The notes beneath the pieces were generated by a model. That model saw only the letters and a program-made list of their open reading frames with translations. It searched no databases and was not told where the DNA came from. A program made the translations under genes and the position numbers. From Endozoicomonas sp. 4G (lineage in GTDB: Bacteria; Pseudomonadota; Gammaproteobacteria; Pseudomonadales; Endozoicomonadaceae), in assembly GCF_023822025.1 (NCBI RefSeq), contig NZ_CP082909.1, positions 1,161,001-1,225,000 on the forward strand: a stretch of DNA of 64,000 bases, in the 5' to 3' direction. Shown here one piece after another: positions 7,164 to 17,700 of the stretch; the stretch's first letter is position 1, and each line of letters opens with the position of its first letter.

Positions 7164-10100
7164 TCAGTCCTTAGCCTGAGACCCGTAAAGGGCACCCAGA
7201 GTGTAGGAGTAAGGAAGACTGTTTGCGTGAGAGAATGACCATTTAGGTACATTTTCCTTGAAGTATTTCTCCCAGCCATGCTTGTACAGTTTCATGGTGC
7301 GATCGCGGCGTTCACGGAAGTGCAGATAATTCTCGTGTCGAGTCCAGCCATACATCATGTCGTTTGCTTTAACACGGCTTGCATACTCTTCATCCGTTTC
7401 ATTGAAGCGTTGAGGCGAAGTAATGGCAGTACGTTTCTTATAGGCGCCACGCTTTTCACCGACTCCCCGCCAGCGGTTGATCTTGTCAAGGCTACGACCC
7501 AGGGGGCCACCCAGCCATTGAGTCAGCATTTTGTTGTCGTTCATAAAGAAGTCAAAGGAGAGCGTTGAGGCCAGGGCAAACCCGAAGGTTTGGGCGTAGG
7601 TCAAACCGGATAAAAAACCGTGGGTGTACGCTCCGACAGTGGTAACCGGACCCAGCACCAGGCTGGCGGTGGCAGAGGCCAGCGTTTTCACTTTTTGTGG
7701 TGTCACCTGGTGCAGCAGCGGTATCTGAACCCCTTGTCTGGACGACATGGATTTCACGATTTCGGGCACCAGGCGGTAAATGCTGCGATACATATGAGGG
7801 TTGGCGTTGTACTGTCTGGCAAACAGCGACGAGCCGGTTTCCAGTAGAATGACTGAGGAAGCGGCCTTGCCAAATGGCATCGCCAGCCCGGCCACCTCGG
7901 TGAACCTTTCAATTGCCCTGTGATAGCGATATTGCCCGGTTCGGTCAAGATCAAAGCCATAGCGTTCCAGCCAGTGTTGGAAAGGTGTCAGCATCCTGTG
8001 GGTGTAATCACCCCGGTTGGTCAGGTCCAGAAGATAGAGGAGCGCCATGTTGACGAGAGATTGCTTGCTGGCTTCCAGAGCATTTCGGGTCGCCAGTAGA
8101 GGTCGGTAGTTAGTGAAGTACCAGGTGGCCGCCTGTACCAGAGAGGCTGAAGGTTTAAGCCAGTATTCATGTAACTGATATTCGACGGCTGCGGCATGAG
8201 CCAGCATGAGTGTGTCGTTGATAACCTCAAGAAATGTTGTTTCAGTCAGGCCAGCGGCATTGGCGTAAGGTGTCAGGGTATCCTTGATATTGGTCAGGAA
8301 GGCAGTCGTCTTGCGACCGTCTTCAAAGGCAATATCGTCAAGAATGTAGTTGGCGATGACCGCCGCAGAGTATTCTTTCATACCGGCAACCGATTCTTTC
8401 ATACCTGTCGGGCCAGTGTCGGTCACGGTCACAGGGGCAAAGGCACTCTGCATGAAATTTTCAGCCGCCTTGTCGGACAACTTCTGGACAACCTCTTTGA
8501 ACTTAGGCGTATCGATGCCGTGTTTGTTGTCAAGGAAGTGCTCAAACTCCTTCACTATCTCATAACCAGCGACACCCCTGACGGCGTTCATGTAGTTTTC
8601 AAGTTCAACCTTGCTGATCAGGCCTTCATGCAGAAGATGGATGATCTTGTTACCGCTGGCAGAATGACTGGCAAAGTATTCTGAGAAGCTGTTCAGGTCC
8701 CCAGGTTCATGACTGACGTAATGAATGACCCTCAGGCCCATGTTGCGAATGTCCTCATCGTATTCTTGAGGCCCGTTTCTCATCTCATTCCTGGCCCTGC
8801 GCACAAGATCCAGCACTTCTCCCAGGGCATTCATTGGCTGGTCTTCCACGGGCTCAACAGGGTATTCAGGGAGAGCCTTCAGGCGTTTGAAAATTTCTAC
8901 AATTCCGCCGGCCTGATCGAACGCCAGCTTATCTCCGGTCATTTCCACCAGGCGAATGGGTGCAAATTCATTGTCAAAATCTAAAGCATCAATGAAAGAG
9001 GCTGCCTTATCGCTCTCTACTGCCATTTCTGTCAGGGCCATTGCCGCTTCCAGAGCCTGCTCCTTGAGCGGATGTGACTGCGTGAAGGCGAGCATCTCGG
9101 TACGTATTTTTTTCTGACTTGGTGTGTACTGAAAGGTGCCACCTTCATTTTCGATAGCTTGCTCTTCAGCCTGTATGACTTGCTTTAATCTCTCAATATG
9201 AGCTCTTTTGGTTGCAATCTCATCTTTCAGACGATCCTGTTTCCGGGTGAGTTGCAGGATCTTGCCACCAGCACCGTCATTCCCACCCAGTTGCATCCGT
9301 CTGTTTCTCAGGGTATTAATCCGATCTTCATTGGTGTCAGCAACGTCCGTCAGACCCATGGCTTTTTCAGTGGCTTCAAGAGCGGCTTCATGATAATCCG
9401 CCAGTGCCTTTTCTGCTTTTAAGGTAGCTTCTTTTTTCTCCTCCAGGGCTGTCGTCAGTTTGATTATCTCTTCTTTATGCAGGGTCTGAGTCTTGTCATC
9501 GAGGTTTTCAAAACCTTCGGCTCCTTCAACCTCTTGCTGTTTGCTAAGGTCGTTTTGTGCACTCGTCTCGGCAAGGCGGGCATTTTCTGCCTCTATATTT
9601 TTCCTGTCGTGCTCATGCAGGAAGCTTGTGACCTGGGCGTAATTTTTCCTCGCTAAAGTCAGTTCGCCATCGGGTTCAGGGGAAGCCTCCAGACCAGGAC
9701 GACCTTCGAGGTTTTCAAGGGCATTAGAGTCATCATCTTTTTCCAGTGAGCCCTGGTTACTGTCTGTCAAGATGTTGTGAGCTTTTGCGGCAGCTTCCAG
9801 TTTTTCATAGATTTCATCTGTTCTTTCTGGTGCCTTTTCCTGCAGGTATTGTTTGATATCGTCAATTCGCTCTTGACAGGTTTGCTCATCGCCTGCGGGC
9901 AGGCCTAAATCGGTCTGAACTTTTTTTACTTCCTGATTCATCGACTCCAGGTCAGTTTGCTGGTTATCAGAGCGAATCAAAAATGGTAGTTGTTTGCGAC
10001 TAAGTTTATTCAGTTTGTGATTCGCAGCTGACAGCTCTTTTTCAGCGTATTCCAAATCCTGTCTGGTTCTGGCCAGCTTACGGTCATAGGCGTATCGGGG

Positions 10101-13100
10101 TTTAAGCCCGAGATGAGCCATTTCTCTGTCAAGTGCCTTTTCAATGGCTGCGATACGCTCATTAACGTCAGGCTTACCACCCATATTGGCAATGTCTTTG
10201 TGCAGCTGTTTGAGTTTTGCTTTAATCTTACGGTTCTGATCGACGAGAGTGGCATCGTCATAGTTTGTTTTGTCTGCCTTATCCATCAAAGCATCAACTT
10301 TAGCTGTCAAAACCTTCTTCTGGTCAGTCAGGGAGCCTTCTTCAAATTCCATTTCTAACTCGTCTGACGGTTTGTAAGCGGAAGCCTGGCCTCTTTCTTT
10401 GGTGGCACGGTTATCACTCGCTTCGATCTCCAGTGCGCTTTCTATAGCGTCAAGCATCCTTGTCTGTTCTTCCCTGGCTTGCTTATCCAGGAACGAATCG
10501 TCAACTGTATAGATAAGGCTCGCACGAAGCTGCCTGAGTTTGAGGTCCTGCTCGCTGAGAGCTTTGCTGTCTTTCTCCCAGAGGCCTTGATATACCTGAT
10601 CCAGTGCGTATTCTGGTACATCATAGCTCTTAACCGTTGTAAGAAGCTGGGCAAACCTTGCTGCTGCATCATCGTTTTGACTGAATTCGATGTCGAGTAT
10701 TTCTGCTGCTGCTTTCATCAGGGCGGTTTGTTGCTCTGGGGTTTGCTGATGCAGGTCCGAACCTTCAATTTTATAGTGAAGGTGGGCAATAAGCTTCATA
10801 AGCTTGGGATTCTTATCGTCCAGGCCGGCGTCTTTATCTACCCATACTGCCCATATCGCGTTATCTGTCTCCTCAATCTTGTCATTCGGGAGGTCGCCGC
10901 GGTCAATGATTTCAAGCACCTTACTGAATCGTGTTGCTTTTTCATCCTCTTCATTGACTTCGATGGAGAGTATTTCTTCTGTGCTTTCCAGTATTTCCAG
11001 GGCCCCTTCCTCTACCCGTTCCCTGGCTTCCCTGATGAATTCCTGCATGTCTTCAGAAATGTGATCGCGACGGAGGTAGATATCATCGTTTTCATTGAGG
11101 TCAGTCATCTCAAGGGCTCTTTCCACATCACTGATCGTCTCAAGGACATCAGGCATGGCCTTGGGGTGGCCTGGTGTTCTGATATCATCCAGCTCCTCTT
11201 CCAGCTTTGCGATCCTGATGATCTTGCCAGTCAGCTTCAAGCTCATTAGTGAATATTGTTCCTGTGTGGGTATTTCAGCCAACTCATTTTCAGGAGTCAC
11301 TGTCGGGGCATCTTTTTTGCCATCGGTTGCAGAGCCTTTTGAATACTCTTCTTTGCCATCGGTTGCGCCATCGGTTGCGCCATCGGTTACGCCATCGGTT
11401 GCGCCATCGGTTGCAGAGCCTTCTGAAGGATTTTCATATTTCAAAGTCTCAACTTTCTGAAGGAGTTCTTCATGTCTGTCATCCTCTGCCGCAAGTTTTT
11501 GGCGCGCTTGATCAAACAGCTCTTTCTGTGCTTTCAGGTGCTCGCTAATGGCCTTATGACGGGTATCCTCAGGGTTCTTTTTACCTGAGGGCAGGCCGAG
11601 CTTAGCTTCAATTTTAGTCAGAGTGTTCTGGATGGATTTAGGTTTTTGATTGTCTTGCAGGTGCTGCTGAATGAGCTGGTAGCGGGCGCTCAGATCGTTT
11701 TCGTTATCTGTAACAAGACCGAATTTTTTTTCATAGTGAGCCAGCGTTCCTTTTACAGCTTCTTCCTCAGAATTCCCTGTAGCGGTACCTGTTGGAGTGT
11801 CTTTGGTAGCAACCGATTTTGTGGCAACCGGTGTTGCTGTAACCGGTGTTGGGGCAATGGATCGGGCGATGATTGATGTGGCGGCAATCGATGTAGGAGC
11901 GATCGATGTAGGAGCAATCGATGTAGGAGCAATCGATGTAGCGCTAATCAGTGGTCTGATACTGGGTGTTGCGATCATCGATCTTGCGGCAGGCGATTGC
12001 CTGAATTCCTTGATTCTTGCGTCGATGATTTCGTCCTGCTTTGCTAGTGGCTGACTACTATCCCAGTCATAAATGCTCAGATCTTTTGCCAGTTTTTTGT
12101 TCATAGATCGCCTGGCTTCCGCTCTTGCTTCCTGATCTGCTTTTTGCTCCATTATTATTGGAATTAGATCGACTTCATCTTGTATTTGCTTCAACCGGTT
12201 CCCCTGTTTCTCCACTTCTTGATGGTGATCAGTGTGCCGCTGTCTGATCTCACCGATTTGCAACTTAAGGTGTTGCCGAACAGCCAGGTGGCGGGCTGCC
12301 AGGTCGTTTTCGTCGTGTGGAACTATTGAGAAATGACCTTCAATGGTAGACAGCTTTTCCCGGACTACCTCATCGGGTTGTCCAGTGATTTGTTGCAGCT
12401 GCTGTTGAATGGATTGAAGGACTTCCAGATCGTCTTCATTGACTAAGGTGATGTCGCGCTTGCTGCCAATGGCTACTGATCCTGCTTCTGTCATTTCGGC
12501 ATCGGTCTGATCTATTGCGGCATTGGTTTGCTGGATTTTAAGAGCCTGCTCCCGGAGGAGCCTGTCTTGCTCTGTCAGCGATTTGGAATTATCCCAGTCT
12601 TTAATACCAAGCACTGCTGCCATTTTGGCATTGTGAGCCAGTGTGGTATCGATTTCCACTTCATGAACTCGTTTTTCCACCTCATGAACTCGTTTTTCCA
12701 GCCCTGGAATGCGGTTGATTTCCTTATTAAGTTTCTGTAACCAGATTTTTGGGTTTTCCGGTTCTCGTCGCTGAGCATGTTGTTGAACGTTCTCATCAGA
12801 CTTTTGACTGGCCATGTCTTGAACCATTTTGATCGCAAATGCTTCGTCAGAGCTAAAAGCATCTACCATCGGTGAGCCGAAGCTGGGTAAAAATGCCTTA
12901 ATAAAACGCTCGTCATTCAGAAGGTTTATAAAGGCAGGTTTGAAGCTGAAGCGTTTTGCCAGTTGATCCCGGATCCAGGGAGCCGAGACAAGCGACTCAG
13001 CGACTTGCATCTGTTTTACTGTAAATTGAAATTCATCTGCGCCATCCTGAGTGGCGCTGCTCAATGCCCACTGAAGAACTTCATAGTCTGCCAGCATCCT

Positions 13101-14327
13101 CATGTGATTGTGATTAAGCTTTTCGGGATCAGCAGCCAGTTCAGCAGCAAGGTTCTCCAGTAACCTCATCTGAGTACTTTGAAGGACGTACTGGTAGCTT
13201 TTGACCTTTTCTGTTTTAACCTGAGCCTGAGACAGAACCTCAGTCTCGGCTTTATCCTGAGCCTCAGTCTCGTCGGCGTTCTCATTTCTTTCGTACATTT
13301 GCCATAGGTAGTAAAGACCTTCTACGAAAGAAGTATCGCTCGGATTTGGCTTCTGACTGTGGAAAACAATCGTGTCCCCCGGAGCCTCATATACTTCCAG
13401 TTTTGGATAACCCTCAGGTGCAGGATGAGCCTGCGTGTTGTCCTTGACGTATTCAACGTAGCCGACGGGTTTATCGTCCATGAACAGGTGATTCAAAGCT
13501 TCCTGTTGTATACCTTCTCCCTCGATATGAACCTTGGCATAAGCTGAAGTGGCTGCTGCAAAGAGCACCTCATCATTGACAAAGATGGATTGACCCAGAC
13601 GCTGCAGGGCAGGAGGATAATCGGCTGCTGCGATAAGGCGCATGAAGGTGCGCTTTTTGACGTCAACGGGTTCCACGTCGATGTTAGCAAGGGGAATATA
13701 GTCATCCGCATCGCCAAGGCTTCCTGCTTTTTGATGGGCACCTTTCAGTAATGCGGCCAGCTGTTCGGGGCCGGCGATTTTTGTTAATGGATCAAATGGA
13801 TCAAATGGTTCGATGTCAACTGCAAGTAATTGAGCACTGACAGTATCAATGGTATTTTCATGGGTCATTCCGTCTCTGACTTCAATGAACAGTTCTTTTT
13901 CTGCAAGGTTATGGGTGAACCTGAAGATTCCCTCGTTACCTACCTTGAGGACTTTGACGTATTTCTGAGCAAAGCCATTGTCGTCTGTTTCAAATAGATC
14001 CACAGTGGAAACGCCACCGTCGATGCCGGAAAGAACATTTGTGAAGCTTGGAGAGGGAGCCTTATGGCCCGTTCTGGTTTGAGCCTGATCAGGATAGGTG
14101 GTGGTAAAGGATTTAGGTATAGGTTGCTGGTTGTCGTCTAAAGTTGGCTTAACCATGACCTCACTTCGGATAAACTCCGTACGACCGTTCGCAGGGTCGA
14201 CAGACCTTATTTGCAGCCTGCGATTGGCCATGCCGATGGTGTCGGCCAGTGCCTGTGTGCCGATGATGGAAGAACTGATTGCAAGGGTCACTGCAAGGCT
14301 TAGTGCATGGGGGCGAGCAGTTGTCAT
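7164..14327 (-). CDS. Giant secreted coiled-coil protein, paralogue 1 (2387 aa)
   Basis: Member of an unrecognised family of four tandem paralogues. A Sec signal peptide (positive n-region, hydrophobic 8-25, cleavage near TQALA/D) leads to a conserved N-terminal region of about 500 residues. This includes SLGQSIFVNDEVLFAA and GYPKLEVYEAPGDTIVFHSQ. A Glu/Lys/Gln-rich coiled-coil core of about 1230 residues follows, the longest of the four. A conserved C-terminal region from about 1733 carries NKIIHLL, a long uncharged hydrophobic segment and MNDNKMLTQWLGGPLGR. The core contains low-complexity linkers: SIAPT-type pentads (about 780-848) and ATDG tetrads (about 970-1003). A heptad, KRVHEVE, is duplicated near residue 550. 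The start has GAGGTAG seven bases upstream. Likely exported; function, secretion route beyond Sec and partner unknown. Confidence 0.85.
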   Translation of the reverse strand: MTTARPHALSLAVTLAISSSIIGTQALADTIGMANRRLQIRSVDPANGRTEFIRSEVMVKPTLDDNQQPIPKSFTTTYPDQAQTRTGHKAPSPSFTNVLSGIDGGVSTVDLFETDDNGFAQKYVKVLKVGNEGIFRFTHNLAEKELFIEVRDGMTHENTIDTVSAQLLAVDIEPFDPFDPLTKIAGPEQLAALLKGAHQKAGSLGDADDYIPLANIDVEPVDVKKRTFMRLIAAADYPPALQRLGQSIFVNDEVLFAAATSAYAKVHIEGEGIQQEALNHLFMDDKPVGYVEYVKDNTQAHPAPEGYPKLEVYEAPGDTIVFHSQKPNPSDTSFVEGLYYLWQMYERNENADETEAQDKAETEVLSQAQVKTEKVKSYQYVLQSTQMRLLENLAAELAADPEKLNHNHMRMLADYEVLQWALSSATQDGADEFQFTVKQMQVAESLVSAPWIRDQLAKRFSFKPAFINLLNDERFIKAFLPSFGSPMVDAFSSDEAFAIKMVQDMASQKSDENVQQHAQRREPENPKIWLQKLNKEINRIPGLEKRVHEVEKRVHEVEIDTTLAHNAKMAAVLGIKDWDNSKSLTEQDRLLREQALKIQQTNAAIDQTDAEMTEAGSVAIGSKRDITLVNEDDLEVLQSIQQQLQQITGQPDEVVREKLSTIEGHFSIVPHDENDLAARHLAVRQHLKLQIGEIRQRHTDHHQEVEKQGNRLKQIQDEVDLIPIIMEQKADQEARAEARRSMNKKLAKDLSIYDWDSSQPLAKQDEIIDARIKEFRQSPAARSMIATPSIRPLISATSIAPTSIAPTSIAPTSIAATSIIARSIAPTPVTATPVATKSVATKDTPTGTATGNSEEEAVKGTLAHYEKKFGLVTDNENDLSARYQLIQQHLQDNQKPKSIQNTLTKIEAKLGLPSGKKNPEDTRHKAISEHLKAQKELFDQARQKLAAEDDRHEELLQKVETLKYENPSEGSATDGATDGVTDGATDGATDGKEEYSKGSATDGKKDAPTVTPENELAEIPTQEQYSLMSLKLTGKIIRIAKLEEELDDIRTPGHPKAMPDVLETISDVERALEMTDLNENDDIYLRRDHISEDMQEFIREARERVEEGALEILESTEEILSIEVNEEDEKATRFSKVLEIIDRGDLPNDKIEETDNAIWAVWVDKDAGLDDKNPKLMKLIAHLHYKIEGSDLHQQTPEQQTALMKAAAEILDIEFSQNDDAAARFAQLLTTVKSYDVPEYALDQVYQGLWEKDSKALSEQDLKLRQLRASLIYTVDDSFLDKQAREEQTRMLDAIESALEIEASDNRATKERGQASAYKPSDELEMEFEEGSLTDQKKVLTAKVDALMDKADKTNYDDATLVDQNRKIKAKLKQLHKDIANMGGKPDVNERIAAIEKALDREMAHLGLKPRYAYDRKLARTRQDLEYAEKELSAANHKLNKLSRKQLPFLIRSDNQQTDLESMNQEVKKVQTDLGLPAGDEQTCQERIDDIKQYLQEKAPERTDEIYEKLEAAAKAHNILTDSNQGSLEKDDDSNALENLEGRPGLEASPEPDGELTLARKNYAQVTSFLHEHDRKNIEAENARLAETSAQNDLSKQQEVEGAEGFENLDDKTQTLHKEEIIKLTTALEEKKEATLKAEKALADYHEAALEATEKAMGLTDVADTNEDRINTLRNRRMQLGGNDGAGGKILQLTRKQDRLKDEIATKRAHIERLKQVIQAEEQAIENEGGTFQYTPSQKKIRTEMLAFTQSHPLKEQALEAAMALTEMAVESDKAASFIDALDFDNEFAPIRLVEMTGDKLAFDQAGGIVEIFKRLKALPEYPVEPVEDQPMNALGEVLDLVRRARNEMRNGPQEYDEDIRNMGLRVIHYVSHEPGDLNSFSEYFASHSASGNKIIHLLHEGLISKVELENYMNAVRGVAGYEIVKEFEHFLDNKHGIDTPKFKEVVQKLSDKAAENFMQSAFAPVTVTDTGPTGMKESVAGMKEYSAAVIANYILDDIAFEDGRKTTAFLTNIKDTLTPYANAAGLTETTFLEVINDTLMLAHAAAVEYQLHEYWLKPSASLVQAATWYFTNYRPLLATRNALEASKQSLVNMALLYLLDLTNRGDYTHRMLTPFQHWLERYGFDLDRTGQYRYHRAIERFTEVAGLAMPFGKAASSVILLETGSSLFARQYNANPHMYRSIYRLVPEIVKSMSSRQGVQIPLLHQVTPQKVKTLASATASLVLGPVTTVGAYTHGFLSGLTYAQTFGFALASTLSFDFFMNDNKMLTQWLGGPLGRSLDKINRWRGVGEKRGAYKKRTAITSPQRFNETDEEYASRVKANDMMYGWTRHENYLHFRERRDRTMKLYKHGWEKYFKENVPKWSFSHANSLPYSYTLGALYGSQAKD
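11355..11414. repeat. 12-bp coding minisatellite (ATDG), 5 copies
   Basis: GCCATCGGTTGC is repeated five times without a break (one copy has a single change), with a further separate copy near 11318. On the minus strand it encodes ATDG tetrapeptides in a linker of giant protein 1. The frame is kept, so copy-number changes would alter linker length without truncation. Confidence 0.85.
11785..11960. repeat. 15-bp coding repeat (SIAPT-like pentads)
   Basis: Degenerate 15-base units of the form GCAATCGATGTAGGA run through this segment. On the minus strand they encode SIAPT, SIAAT, PVTAT and PVATK pentapeptides, an Ala/Pro/Thr-rich linker in giant protein 1. The three best-matching copies lie near 11885-11940. 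Confidence 0.75.
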
Positions 14328-14726
14328 TCTACTACCTCAGAGCTGATTACCTTTGTTACCGTGAAAAGTGATTTCCACACCAGGCGAGGAAAAGCTTTGA
14401 GTCGCTAAGGGCTTTCCAGTCGCTAAGGGCTTTCCAGTCGCTAATGGCTTTCCAGTCGCTAATGGCTTTCCAGTCGCTAATGGCTTTCCAGTCGCTAATG
14501 GCTTTCCAGTCGCTAATGGCTTTCCAGTCGCTAATGGCTTTCCAGTCGCTAATGGCTGTTTCGGTAAGCTGTTGAGTCAATTTAGTTCACAGTGGCAAAT
14601 TCGGTAAGCTAATGAGTGAATTTAGTTTGCACTGGCAAAACTCAGTGCCAGTAAAATTCGATCCTCTACGGGTTTCTGATAACACAGTTCATTGCGGGCA
14701 TTCTTATCTTTATCGTCGCTATGTCG
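14328..14726. other. Intergenic region between giant genes 1 and 2
   Basis: 399 bases with no credible gene. From right to left it holds two imperfect copies of a roughly 41-base unit beginning TTCGGTAAGCT (about 14560-14640), the 9-copy 18-bp minisatellite, and the leader of giant gene 1 with its ribosome site. The leader resembles that of giant gene 4 (30788-30900), so it probably carries a promoter for gene 1. I could not pin -35/-10 elements. Confidence 0.6.
14401..14556. repeat. 18-bp minisatellite, 9 copies
   Basis: GTCGCTAA begins units at 14401, 14419, 14437, 14455, 14473, 14491, 14509, 14527 and 14545, an exact 18-base period. The consensus unit is GTCGCTAATGGCTTTCCA; the first two copies differ slightly. 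There are no spacers, so it is not CRISPR. It lies 75-230 bases upstream of giant gene 1. On the minus strand it is open and would read as ISDWKA hexapeptides, but no good start or ribosome site precedes it. Confidence 0.92.
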
Positions 14727-17700
14727 TCATTTGTAGAAGACTCCAAAAGTGTAGGAGTAAGGAATACTTTCTGCGTGGGAGAATGACCATTTAGGTACAT
14801 TTTCCCGGAAGTATTTTTCCCAACCATCCTCGTATAATTTCATGGTGCGATCGAGGCGTTCACGGAACTGCAGGTAATTTTCCTGTCGAGTCCAGCCATG
14901 CATCACGTTGGTTGCTTTAACACGGCTTGCATACTGTTCATCGGTTTCATGGAAGCGTTGAGGGGTAGCCACGGCAGTACGTTTTACATAGTCCTCGTCT
15001 TTTTCACCGACTTCCCGCCAGCGGTTGAGCTGGTCAAGACCACGGCCCAGGGGGCCACCCAGCCATTGAGTAAGCATCTTGTTGTCGTTCATAAAAAAGT
15101 CAAAAGTAAGCGTCGATGTCAGGGCAAGTCCGAAGGTTTGCGCGCTGCTAAACCCGGATACAAGACCGTGGGTGTACGCTCCGACGGTGGAAACCGGACC
15201 CAGTACCAGACCGGCGGTGGCAGAAGCCAGCGTTTTTACTTTTTCTGGTGTTACCCGATGCAGCAGTGGTATCTGAATCCCTTGTCTGGAAGCCATGGAT
15301 TTCACGATTTCGGGCACCAGACGGAAAATGCTGCGATACATCCGGGGGTTGACGTTGTACTGTCTGGTAAACAGCATGGAGCCGGTTTGCAGCAGAATGA
15401 CTGACGAGGCAGCCCTGCCGGCTGGCATTGCCAGCCCGCCTATTTCAGAGGTTTGGTCAATGCTGCTGTGGTAGGCATATTGTCTGGTCCGGTCAAGATC
15501 AGCATGGTAGTGTTCCAGCCAGTTCTGAAAAGGTGTTGGCATCCGGTGCAGGTAATCACCCCGACTGGTCAGATCCAGAAGATAGAGGAATGCCACGTTT
15601 AAGAGGGATAGTTTGGTCGCCCGCCAGGCGGTACTGGCCACCAGTAGGGGTTTGTAGCTGGAGTAGTACCAGGAGACAGCCTGTGCCAGGAAGGCCGAAG
15701 GCTTGAGCCAGTAATTATTGAGCTGCTGCTCAACCGCTGAGGCATGAGCCTGCATCAATGTGCTGTGGATAATCTTGATCAGGTCTGATTCAGACAGGCC
15801 AGCGGCATTGGCATAAGATGCCAGAGTATCCTGAATATTGGTCAGGAACGCTGCCGTCTTGCGGCCATGTTCAAAGGCAATATCGTCAAGAATGTAGTTG
15901 GCGATGACAGACATTGAGTACTCCTGCATACCGATCACCGATTCCTGCATACCCATCGGGCCAGTGGCGGTGACAGTCACAGGAGCAAAGGCACGCTGCA
16001 TGAATTCCTCAACAGCCTTGTCGGATAACCTCTGGAGAACAGCCTTGAGCCGGGGCATATCGACGCCGTGTTTGTATTCAAGGAAGTGCTCAAACTCAGC
16101 CATTGTCTGATAACCATCGACACCTTTGACGGCCTTCATGTAGTGCTCAAGTTCACTCTTGCTGATCAGACCTTCAGCCAGTAGATGGATGATTTTGTTA
16201 CCACTGGCAGAATGGGAGGCCAGGTATTCTGAGAAGCTTTTCAGATCCTCTGGTTCATGCTCGACGAAGTGAATGGCGGTTTTCCCCATGGTCTGTATTT
16301 CATGGTCGTATTCTTCTGCCCCCTGTCCGATCTGGGCCCTCACCCGGTCTACCAGATTCTGGATTTCATCCAGAGGGTTCAGAGGTTGATCGTCTACCGT
16401 TACGGGCGGGTCTGTTTGCTTAAGTTTTTTGAAGACTTTCACGATCCGTACGGCCTGATCAAGCGTCAGATCGTCTCCGGCCAATGTCCGCAGGCGAAGG
16501 GGGGCAAATTCATCGTCTGAGTCAAAAGTCCGAAGATTTGGTATTGGCCTGCCGCTCAGCTCTGCCGATTCTGCCAGACCCAGTGCGGCTTCCAGGGCTT
16601 GCCTCCTGAGAGGGTTCTCCTGCTTGTAGGCGCGTAGATCGGTTAGTATTTTGGCTTGTTTCGGCGTGTGCTGATAAGGGCCGTCGTCGTTTTTGACGGC
16701 GTCCTGTGCAGACTTCAGGATTTCCTTTAATATCTCTATTTCTGCTTGCTTGGTTTCTGCTGCTATTTTCAGGTGATCCTGTTCCCGGGTGGAGTCCAGG
16801 ATACTGCCGTCCGTACTATCATCCCCGCCCTCTGTGACAGGAGGGGCGACATTAGCAAAAGTATCCTTCTGTTTCTGATAAATACCTTTCAGTTCGCTTT
16901 CAGCGGCTATTAATGCTTTTCTGACTCTGGCTAATTCACGATCCAGAACGTATCGGGGTTTGGGTCCCAGTTGCCTCACTTGTCTGGCAAGCTCAGCATC
17001 AATAGCTGTGACACGCTCACGAACCTTGGGCTGACCTAATCTGTATATTTTTTGTTCCAGCCGTACGAGATGTTCTTCAATGTGATTGATTTGATCATCG
17101 ACCGCGGCGTCATGTTTATAGTCCTGAATGTTGAGTTGACGAGCAATTGCATTGATTGTATTTCTTATGGAATCTTCGTCGTCATAGAATTCGTGTATTG
17201 CAGACATTAATGCCCAGACTTTTCCTCTCAGACTGTCCTTCTTCTCATCCAGGTGGGCACTTTTTTTTAATTTTACTTCTAGAACCCTGGCCAGTTTTTC
17301 AGCAACATTCTCGCCTCTTTCTGTGGCAGCAACGTTTTCGCTGGTGTTGATGTCCAGTTTATCTTCTATAAGTTCAAGTAGCCTTGTCTGTTGTTTTTTG
17401 GCTCGCTCATCCAGGTTTAAGACATAATGCTTAAGACGTATAGTAAGTATCCGGAGCTTTGTGTCTTTATCGGCATTCAGGGGCATAGTGTTTTTTTTCC
17501 AGAGTCTGGTTTGCATATCATCCAGTAGGTATTCTGTGGTGCTGTCGTCGTGAAGTGTTTCACAAACCCTCTCCAGTCTTGTTGTTTTGTCATCACCTTT
17601 ACTGATTTCAATGTTCAGTATTGCTTCTGCACCTTTCAGTACTTCCAAAGCCTCTTCCTCTACCCGCTGTCTGGCCTCTCTTATGTGTCTGTGCATGCTC

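Noticed and set aside
10479..11249. 256-residue plus-strand open frame, Cys/Phe-rich
   Set aside because: Shadow of the Glu/Lys-rich coiled-coil core of giant gene 1 on the other strand.
14401..14556. Regular repeats resembling a CRISPR array
   Set aside because: The 18-base units are directly contiguous with no unique spacers, and no cas genes are present. It is a minisatellite.
14356..14580. 74-residue minus-strand open frame of ISDWKA repeats
   Set aside because: Begins with TTG, has no ribosome site, and exists only because the 18-bp unit lacks stop codons. Not supported as a gene.
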